From Anaerolinea sp. (lineage in GTDB: Bacteria > Chloroflexota > Anaerolineae > Anaerolineales > Anaerolineaceae): 12,125 bases of DNA. Positions 6,368-12,125 of this stretch are shown one piece after another (position 1 is the first letter of the stretch; each line of letters begins with the position of its first letter). The notes under the pieces are model-generated. The model made no database searches. It worked only from the letters and a program-made list of their open reading frames with translations, and was not told the DNA's origin. The DNA lies in the NCBI GenBank assembly GCA_013824385.1, contig PNNU01000054.1, positions 1 through 12,125 on the forward strand, written 5' to 3'. Made by a program: the position numbers and the translations under genes.

Positions 6368-7297
6368 CTAGCGTCCGGTTTGTTTCTGAACTGCAGCATA
6401 CGCAGCCACAAGGATGGGAACCAGCACGGCGGCAAAGATCAGGTTCGGTCCCGCAGAGGGCAGGAATTCACCCACCAGCGCGACAGCGGGGGGATAACCG
6501 TTGATCCAGATGTCTGAAACAGCAGCAAAACCAATGCCCAACAGATTGCCAAGCATTGACCAGGTCACAGCTGCAGCCACATCAATGTTTTTGCCAAACA
6601 CAAAACGCACGATCAAGACGATGGCCAAACCGATGAGTACTGATACACCGGCGAACATTGAGATTTGAGCGTCGCCAAAAATGCCGTTATCCACATCATA
6701 GAACATGGCGTTGGCAGTGGAGGGGTTCAAGAAATAGTAAACGGTGACTGCAGCAGCCAAAACGGCGCTGATCAGCAGCACTACATTGATGCTTTTCTTC
6801 TTGTCAGCAAAGAGCCAAACCATGCCGCTGACGAGACCTACGAGACCATTACCCACACTCCATTGCGGAGAGAGGCCAAAGCCGGTGAGTGCATCGCCGA
6901 ACATGTTGCCTACCGCACCGGTGAAGAAGCCGACCACGGGTCCGAAGGCATAGCCGAAGAACATAGGGATGGCGATGGCGGGACGCAGGGCAACCTGGCT
7001 GACGGAAGGCACCACGAAAACGGTTCCGTTAAACAGGTAGGAGAAGACGGCGAAAAGGGCGGCGCCAATGGCCATGTAAACAACCTGGCGAGTGCCGACT
7101 TCCCACATTTTGTTCTTGCTGGTTAGCAGGTAAACCACCAGCACGAGGGCAAGACCAATGCCTACAAACACAAAACGCAGCAGTGCGGTCTCATCCAGAT
7201 TGAGGTTGGGGTTGATCATACGTCCGATCAGCCAAACACCCAAGAAGAAGGCCAATACGGCCAGCAACGATAGTACAACTTTTAACCACTTTTGCAT
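6368..7297 (-). CDS. ECF transporter S component (substrate-binding membrane protein), enlarged
   Basis: This 309-aa, very hydrophobic protein is encoded between the ATPase gene and ecfT. S components are usually about 170-220 aa with six TM helices. Here two extra N-terminal helices (about 5-25, 39-58) precede a core with helices at about 71-89, 105-132, 147-163, 170-189, 213-234, 241-262 and 284-303. The segment ALRPAIAIPMFFGYAFGPVV (103-122), followed by FFTGAVGNMFGD (124-135), matches the conserved core pattern of S proteins of the broad ECF family. A polar loop (about 191-212, PSTANAMFYDVDNG) lies between core helices. The start at ATG 7297 is fixed by AGGAGG 5 nt upstream. The substrate cannot be named: I see no specific riboflavin, thiamin or biotin signature. 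The neighbouring SAM hydrolase hints at a SAM, adenosine or methionine-linked compound. Confidence 0.88.
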   Translation of the reverse strand: MQKWLKVVLSLLAVLAFFLGVWLIGRMINPNLNLDETALLRFVFVGIGLALVLVVYLLTSKNKMWEVGTRQVVYMAIGAALFAVFSYLFNGTVFVVPSVSQVALRPAIAIPMFFGYAFGPVVGFFTGAVGNMFGDALTGFGLSPQWSVGNGLVGLVSGMVWLFADKKKSINVVLLISAVLAAAVTVYYFLNPSTANAMFYDVDNGIFGDAQISMFAGVSVLIGLAIVLIVRFVFGKNIDVAAAVTWSMLGNLLGIGFAAVSDIWINGYPPAVALVGEFLPSAGPNLIFAAVLVPILVAAYAAVQKQTGR

Positions 7298-7302
7298 GCT
7301 AT

Positions 7303-7308
7303 CCTCCT
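7303..7308 (-). promoter_or_regulatory. Strong Shine-Dalgarno site of the S-component gene
   Basis: AGGAGG (minus strand) lies 5 nt before ATG 7297, the strongest ribosome binding site in the operon. The 73-nt gap between the ATPase gene and the S gene therefore ends in an independent, efficient start site. No convincing internal promoter was seen in that gap. Confidence 0.8.
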
Positions 7309-7370
7309 TTAGAAATTATGACGGTTGGAACCAATGTAAAAAACCTGAATAAAAGGTGTGTTGCCAATAA

Positions 7371-9005
7371 TTAATGTACCACATGCGCCAACTCTTCGGC
7401 GCTGTAAAACCGACCAGTTTTGGGTAAAAGCTCGAGATTGGTCTTAAGCAGCGAGGTGGGTACCAGTCTGTTTTTGCGCAGGAAGTCAAAATCTTTAAGC
7501 GCTTCGGCGGGAGTCGCGTCGCAAACCAGGGTGCCCTCGTTGACCATGATCACGCGGTTGGCATAAATCACGGCCATGTCAATATCGTGGGTAATAAAGA
7601 GGATGGCGTCAAAACCAGGCATCTGCAGGATGGAATCCATAAAGCCCAGGTAATTCTTGTAGTCCTGCCCGGCAGTGGGTTCATCCATCACCAGAATTTT
7701 GGATTGCATGGCCAGGATGGCAGCGATGCTGACGCGTTTTTGCTGTCCAAACGAGAGCGCCAGGGGTGGATACTTTTCGTGTCCGCTCAAGTTGACGATA
7801 TCCAGTGCATTGACTACTTCTTCCTTGATCAACGCGGCGGGATGCTTCAGGTTGGTGGGGCCAAAGGCCAGTTCCTCTTCCACAGTGGGAGCAAAGAGCA
7901 TGTGGCTGGGACTTTGAAAAACGTATCCCAATGTCTGGGCGATTTGTGCCACACTGGTTTGACTGCTGTCTTTGCCGTCAATTGTCATACGCCCGGATTT
8001 CGGTTTGAGCAGTCCAATGGCGTGTTTAACCAGGGTGGTCTTGCCCGCTCCGTTCGGTCCGAGGACGGCAATCACGTCACCGCGGTTAATGGTGAAATTG
8101 ACATCGTGCAGCACTGATCGGCCTTCTTCGTACCAGAAGGCGATGTCTTCGAACTTCACCAGTGGCTCCCCCATTTGCTTACCCTTGCCCACCATTGATT
8201 CTTTGCGCAAGGTGGTCAGACGGGCTGGAGCGGGGTCTTCCCTGGCGCGCTCCATGATCATTTCAGCCGGCAGTTTGACCTCGTGATAATTGACGGTCTT
8301 GTCAAATCCACTGGTGGGGCCGTAATACTTGATCTCACCATCCATCATGAAGATGGCGTTTTCAGGGTGGATGCGCAGCACGTCTTCGACGCGGTGCTCA
8401 ACCATCAGCACGGTCATGCCCTCGTCCGCCAAGGTGCGGATAATATCCAGTGCATCCTGCGCGGAGGCCGGGTCAAGCGAAGCCAGCGGTTCATCGAGCA
8501 ATAAAATGGAAGGGTGCATTGCCAGCACACCGGCTAAGGCAACTTTTTGTTTCTCGCCGCCCGAAAGGTGAAAGGTTTCACGATTGAGGAGCTGTGGAAT
8601 TTTGAGATGCTCAAGCGCTTCGGCAACCCGCTCGATGATCTCTTCGCGCGGCAAGCTGAGGTTTTCAAGCCCGAAAGCAACCTCATTTGCTACCTTGGTA
8701 CCGAGAATCTGTCGCTCGGGGTCTTGAAGCACAGTGCCCACAATCTGTGAGACCTGGGCCAAACTGAGTTTGGTAACATCCTTGCCGTTGAGCAGAATCT
8801 GACCGGTGAGGTCGCCTTTGTAACTGCGCGGGATGAGGCCGTTGATGCAGCGTGCCAGGGTGGTTTTGCCGCAGCCGCTGGCTCCGGCTATGAGCAGCAC
8901 CTGACCGGCATCCACGCTGAGTGAGATGTTTTTAATCGCCAGTTCTTCGCGGCTGTGATACCTGAAGTTGAGATTATCGATGACCAGGGGTTTTTCGCCG
9001 CTCAT
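7371..9005 (-). CDS. Fused ECF transporter ATPase (two ABC ATPase domains)
   Basis: This 544-aa protein has two complete ABC ATPase domains in tandem, equal to EcfA and EcfA' in one chain. Domain 1: Walker A GASGCGKT (41-48), Q-loop Gln94, signature LSGGEKQ (147-153), Walker B LLLDEP (168-173), switch His204. Domain 2: Walker A GPNGAGKT (316-323), Gln364, signature LSFGQQK (417-423), Walker B ILVMDEP (437-443), His473. The domains are joined by a linker at about 230-280. All ATP-binding and hydrolysis residues are present in both halves; the second signature has Phe in place of the usual Gly. It powers uptake through EcfT and the S protein at the cytoplasmic membrane. The start ATG overlaps the stop of the SAM hydrolase gene by 4 nt (ATGA), with GGAG at 9014-9017, so translation is likely coupled. 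Confidence 0.95.
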   Translation of the reverse strand: MSGEKPLVIDNLNFRYHSREELAIKNISLSVDAGQVLLIAGASGCGKTTLARCINGLIPRSYKGDLTGQILLNGKDVTKLSLAQVSQIVGTVLQDPERQILGTKVANEVAFGLENLSLPREEIIERVAEALEHLKIPQLLNRETFHLSGGEKQKVALAGVLAMHPSILLLDEPLASLDPASAQDALDIIRTLADEGMTVLMVEHRVEDVLRIHPENAIFMMDGEIKYYGPTSGFDKTVNYHEVKLPAEMIMERAREDPAPARLTTLRKESMVGKGKQMGEPLVKFEDIAFWYEEGRSVLHDVNFTINRGDVIAVLGPNGAGKTTLVKHAIGLLKPKSGRMTIDGKDSSQTSVAQIAQTLGYVFQSPSHMLFAPTVEEELAFGPTNLKHPAALIKEEVVNALDIVNLSGHEKYPPLALSFGQQKRVSIAAILAMQSKILVMDEPTAGQDYKNYLGFMDSILQMPGFDAILFITHDIDMAVIYANRVIMVNEGTLVCDATPAEALKDFDFLRKNRLVPTSLLKTNLELLPKTGRFYSAEELAHVVH

Positions 9006-9805
9006 GAGGCGTGCTCCAATGTAAAAGTGATTTTTACGGGTTCATCGGCGCGAACACCCAGGCGATCCGCGGCACTGCCGTTGACCACTGAAATGGCCAG
9101 ATGCCCGCTTGAATCAAGCATGGCGATCAGTTCACCAGGCGCCTTGTTTCCAAAGGTGGTAACCACCTCATTAAGTATGGTACTTTTCACAGAAATAATA
9201 ACCCCACTGCCGGGTTTGAGTTGTTCCTTCGTGAAATTGGTAACCAGATTACCAAAATGATCCACCTGCATCACCTGTCCGAGCCAGCCTTCCGCGGTTT
9301 TTTGCGGCACAGGGACGGAGATCAGCATGGGAGTTTCAAACGGATCGCCCAGTTCTTCAAGTCTGACGCCATTTGCGAGATGGGCAGCTACAGGGGCGAA
9401 TATATCCCGCCCGTGGAAGCTGTTGGAAACCTGCGGCAGCCAGAAACGTGGTTTGTTGAGAGCGATATAAACTGGCGGGGTTGTAAAATCCGCGGCTTTT
9501 TGAATAACTAGGCTGAAGAGCCCGTTGTCAGGACCAATGAAATATTGGTTGCCGATCAAAGCTAACATGGAATGGCGGGACGTGCCCACACCGGGGTCCA
9601 CCACGCAGACATGAATGGTTCCAGCCGGGAAGTAAGGCGCAGCACCGGCAATGGCCAGGGCGCCATCCACCACGCGCTGCGGGGGAATTTCGTGGGTCAA
9701 ATCTGCAATTTGAGCATTGGGGGCAATCGACCAGATGACACCCTTCATCACTCCGATGAAGGTATCTCGCAATCCAAAATCAGTTAATAAGGTAATTATG
9801 GGCAT
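9002..9805 (-). CDS. SAM hydroxide adenosyltransferase (SAM hydrolase, DUF62 family)
   Basis: This 267-aa protein belongs to the fluorinase/chlorinase/DUF62 family. The N-terminal motif TLLTDFGLRDTFIGVMKG (5-22) and the later DHFGNLVTNF match conserved family blocks. The hydroxide-using members have an Asp-Arg-His triad; here Asp70 (VVDPGVG), Arg77 (TSRH) and His131 (SFHGRDIFAP) occur with the expected spacing. There is no obvious extra loop of the kind seen in true fluorinases. The expected reaction is SAM plus water to adenosine and L-methionine, in the cytoplasm. The physiological purpose of this family is not well settled. It is the first gene of the ECF operon, behind a strong promoter, and overlaps the ATPase gene by ATGA, which points to a shared role with the transporter. 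ATG 9805 follows an AAAGGT-type ribosome binding site. Confidence 0.93.
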   Translation of the reverse strand: MPIITLLTDFGLRDTFIGVMKGVIWSIAPNAQIADLTHEIPPQRVVDGALAIAGAAPYFPAGTIHVCVVDPGVGTSRHSMLALIGNQYFIGPDNGLFSLVIQKAADFTTPPVYIALNKPRFWLPQVSNSFHGRDIFAPVAAHLANGVRLEELGDPFETPMLISVPVPQKTAEGWLGQVMQVDHFGNLVTNFTKEQLKPGSGVIISVKSTILNEVVTTFGNKAPGELIAMLDSSGHLAISVVNGSAADRLGVRADEPVKITFTLEHAS

Positions 9806-9838
9806 TACGTACCTTTAATTCAAAATGGTGAAAAATGA

Positions 9839-9867
9839 ATTATAGAACAGGCGGGGGGATGCGTCAA
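9839..9867 (-). promoter_or_regulatory. Near-consensus sigma-70 promoter of the SAM hydrolase/ECF operon
   Basis: On the minus strand, TTGACG (9862-9867) and TATAAT (9839-9844) are separated by exactly 17 nt, a spacer that includes a run of six C. The predicted start point, near 9832, gives a leader of under 30 nt, which leaves no room for a riboswitch. A weak 5-bp hairpin (9874-9878 with 9883-9887) lies just upstream of the -35 and could be part of an operator. Confidence 0.85.
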
Positions 9868-9932
9868 GAAGAGGTTGTGCAGACAACTTCATGCGAAGAA
9901 AAATGCTGGAAATTTCTTAATCAAACTCAACT

Positions 9933-12125
9933 TCATTGGATCCCGCCAAGAAAATCAAACGAAATTCTTTTTTGCAGAATCGAATTTAGTGCCAGCGTTT
10001 CACGCAGACGGATTTGATGAAGGTCAGTCACTTTGCCAAGTTGAATAGTATTATCAGGTCGTTGACCAGAATCGATTTGTAATATTTGATTTTTTACTCT
10101 CATTAGCGTGACATACTCATAAGCTGTTGACAATTCTTCAAAAGTATTTGTTGAGAGGATTCCATGATTAGCAAGACCGTTCAACCGTTCAAGCGTGTTG
10201 GTTTGCTGAATATTATTCTTTAATGCATACAGGCGGGCAAAATTGACTATCGGCATGATTAAGTCTTTCAAGTTTAATTCACGATCGCCTGATTCGACTG
10301 AACCCATACCTAATATACTACTGCTGATGCCTCGTGTAGGTGATTTGAATTTCTGAGATTGTTTGGCAAATAAATGGAAGAAATCACTCCGGTCTTGCAG
10401 TGAACCACTCACATGGTTTCGCAGGTCCTGAACCAATTGCGAATCACCATAGACTAACCTGAAATCAAAAAATATTGAAAGATCAAGCATTTCCTGAGAT
10501 TCCGGGGTGGTGATCCATCGATTAAAATCCCTTTTCCAGGTTTCAAGTGGTTTACACCAGACAGGGTTGCTCGACATAACTTTCCCTTCGCAATAATGGA
10601 TGCCAATTGCGTTCAAACCCTGTGAGACTTTTTGACCCAAATTTAAAAAGTATTGTTGGTTTTCACTTTTATCAAAATAAATAATCCCATTATCTTGATC
10701 GGTAACCAAAGTCGGCTCTTGCCTGCCCTGACTGCCCATACCAATGAACGCGAAAGGCGTGGGTGGCAGACCGATTTCCTCCATCACCAATTGAATGATT
10801 CGCTCAGTTGATGAATCATAAATGGATGAAAGCATACTTGTGGCATGCCTGACATTGTGACTGCTTTCTATCAACACCTTCACAACTTTTTGTTTTCGCT
10901 GATTGGTGGTAACCAATTCTTCGATGCTAGTCGTTTTCGCAATCTCTTGAGTGAGAATATATGCGCCATACCTTGCAAATTGGGCAAGCATCTTGGAATC
11001 CACAAGGTTGACAATCTGACCACTGTCATTTTCTACTGCCAGATGACGCACCCCTTTTCCTTCCATTTTGATCATGGCTTCATAGATCATCGCCTTTTCA
11101 TTGATCCTCACAATAGGTGAAGTCATGACTGAATAAGCCGGTTTGTTAAAATCCAGTTTTTGGGCAATGACCCGTTCTCGTAAATCATGATCTGTGATGA
11201 TGCCCAGGGCATCACCGTTTTCTGCTGTGATCAGAGCTGCCGACATGTTTTTCTCACTCATCAGCTTTGAAACGTGTTGGATAGTGGTATTTGCTTCACA
11301 AGCTACAATTGCTCTTTCGAGTTTTGATAAAGGTTCATGGAAAAACAAAAGGGATGCCTGAAGTTTATTGATTAGCACTTCTCGATCTATCAGCAGTTTC
11401 TGTGTTTGAGTGACATCTTTGAGCACCCCCGAAATTAAGTAAGGTTGGCCGGCTTCATCCAGTTCGAGGTTTGCTGAAAGCGCAACCGTCAAGCTTTCCA
11501 ATTTCCCGGGGTTTAATTTCAATATTAAGTCATTAATTTGCCCCTTTTGACGCAGTTCATTGATGAACTGATCGAATTCCACTACATCATGAAAAAGATC
11601 CGCCAAAGCCGGCTGCGCGCCTTCGGTTTTACATTCATCAGGCAACAGCGAATAACCTGCAGGGTTAATCTCCAGGAAGACGCCTCGCCGCACTGCTCTC
11701 GCTCTGAACACCCCGACATCTATGATTTTCACAGCATTAGATAGACCATCACTCGTAACCATACCAGATTGATGGGCAATATCTCTCGCTAGAAGGATAA
11801 AACCATTTTGATTCGCATATTGGATTGGGTTGAGCATCAGGATGCAATCTACAAGCTGCCCCTCTTTATTCTTTAAATATCCATCCACCGCTTTGCCAAA
11901 GTTGATCTTCTTTGCATCAGTTTGGGTAACGTTTTCCCAAATACCCTGATTTTCAGGAGACATTGGCAAAATGTCTTCCAAATCCAAAAATGGGAGTTGA
12001 GATTCAGAATATCCAATCATATTGATAAAAGTGGAATTCGCATACCGGCATCTATTATCTATGACCAATAAGGTTCCCTCGGTCATTGTTTCGATCACTG
12101 TGTGATAACGTTCTGTCGATTCTTT
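9933..12125 (-). CDS. PAS-PAS-CBS-CBS-DUF294 nucleotidyltransferase-like signalling protein, 5'-truncated
   Basis: The frame runs off the window end. The GTG at 12098 is an internal Val of a PAS domain (STERYHTVIETMTEGTLLVI), so the start lies beyond 12125. In order: PAS 1 (12125 to about 11780), a second PAS-like domain (about 11740-11410) ending in GVLKDVTQ, a helical linker, two CBS domains (about 11320-10970; ITDHDLRERVIA and VMTSPIV are typical), and a DUF294 nucleotidyltransferase-like domain with GMGSQGRQE followed by TDQDN (about 10747-10687). The DUF294 C-terminal helical domain completes it. The GS-x-GR-x-E...D-x-D pattern is that of GlnD-type nucleotidyltransferases, so catalysis is possible but the target is unknown. 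CBS pairs usually bind adenine nucleotides. There is no kinase, cyclase or DNA-binding domain in the visible part. It likely senses a signal through PAS and adenylates through CBS. It lies upstream of the ECF operon on the same strand, but that operon has its own promoter. Confidence 0.9.
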   Translation of the reverse strand, partial: KESTERYHTVIETMTEGTLLVIDNRCRYANSTFINMIGYSESQLPFLDLEDILPMSPENQGIWENVTQTDAKKINFGKAVDGYLKNKEGQLVDCILMLNPIQYANQNGFILLARDIAHQSGMVTSDGLSNAVKIIDVGVFRARAVRRGVFLEINPAGYSLLPDECKTEGAQPALADLFHDVVEFDQFINELRQKGQINDLILKLNPGKLESLTVALSANLELDEAGQPYLISGVLKDVTQTQKLLIDREVLINKLQASLLFFHEPLSKLERAIVACEANTTIQHVSKLMSEKNMSAALITAENGDALGIITDHDLRERVIAQKLDFNKPAYSVMTSPIVRINEKAMIYEAMIKMEGKGVRHLAVENDSGQIVNLVDSKMLAQFARYGAYILTQEIAKTTSIEELVTTNQRKQKVVKVLIESSHNVRHATSMLSSIYDSSTERIIQLVMEEIGLPPTPFAFIGMGSQGRQEPTLVTDQDNGIIYFDKSENQQYFLNLGQKVSQGLNAIGIHYCEGKVMSSNPVWCKPLETWKRDFNRWITTPESQEMLDLSIFFDFRLVYGDSQLVQDLRNHVSGSLQDRSDFFHLFAKQSQKFKSPTRGISSSILGMGSVESGDRELNLKDLIMPIVNFARLYALKNNIQQTNTLERLNGLANHGILSTNTFEELSTAYEYVTLMRVKNQILQIDSGQRPDNTIQLGKVTDLHQIRLRETLALNSILQKRISFDFLGGIQ

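Noticed and set aside
6665..7126. Plus-strand 153-codon open frame
   Set aside because: It lies wholly antisense to the S-component gene, has no known motif, and its composition is the mirror of the membrane-protein codons.
7587..8117. Plus-strand 176-codon open frame
   Set aside because: It is antisense to the second ATPase domain, whose motifs are intact on the minus strand.
9002..9805. Fluorinase or chlorinase rather than SAM hydrolase
   Set aside because: The Asp-Arg-His triad typical of the hydroxide-using members is present and no fluorinase-type extra loop is evident.
9806..9932. Riboswitch upstream of the SAM hydrolase operon
   Set aside because: The strong promoter at 9839-9867 leaves under 30 nt of leader, and no SAM, TPP or cobalamin riboswitch-like conserved core was recognised.

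Overview
The window looks like a chromosomal segment from a Chloroflexota bacterium, probably Anaerolineae-like. This is inferred from style: Thr/Pro linkers of the TPTFTPT type in exported proteins, a zinc-ribbon/one-TM/extracellular-domain protein, a GYF_2 membrane protein, and an ECF transporter with a fused double ATPase. There is no rRNA, tRNA or other phylogenetic marker, so taxonomy is only moderately supported. No mobile element, CRISPR array or RNA gene was seen.

Layout. (1) Positions 1-3287, + strand: three envelope or exported proteins in a row. They are the 3' part of an Ig-like repeat protein, a zinc-ribbon membrane protein with a probable lectin-like outer domain, and a membrane-anchored TPR protein. 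A 16-bp perfect hairpin follows, placed to end transcription from both sides. (2) Positions 3370-4218, - strand: a GYF_2-domain multi-pass membrane protein gene whose N-terminal domain is cut by one in-frame TGA. It is divergent from (3) 4337-5293, + strand, a lipoprotein with a beta-propeller-like body. (4) Positions 5294-5442 hold no gene but carry a palindromic repeat and a small 9-nt tandem repeat. (5) Positions 5443-9805, - strand: a four-gene operon. In transcription order it encodes a SAM hydroxide adenosyltransferase (SAM hydrolase, DUF62), a fused ECF ATPase pair, an ECF S component and EcfT. A near-consensus sigma-70 promoter (TTGACG-17-TATAAT) precedes it. (6) Position 9933 to the window end, - strand: the 3' part of a PAS-PAS-CBS-CBS-DUF294 signalling protein.

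The most coherent system is the ECF/SAM-hydrolase operon. The S component, T component and two ATPase halves make a complete importer. The first gene, overlapping the ATPase gene by ATGA, encodes an enzyme expected to cleave SAM to adenosine and methionine. The transported substrate is not known. The enlarged S protein, a leader too short for a riboswitch, and the fixed link to a SAM-cleaving enzyme make this operon the best candidate for an undescribed function. By sampled counts, its GC content (about 55%) is higher than that of its neighbours (about 40%).
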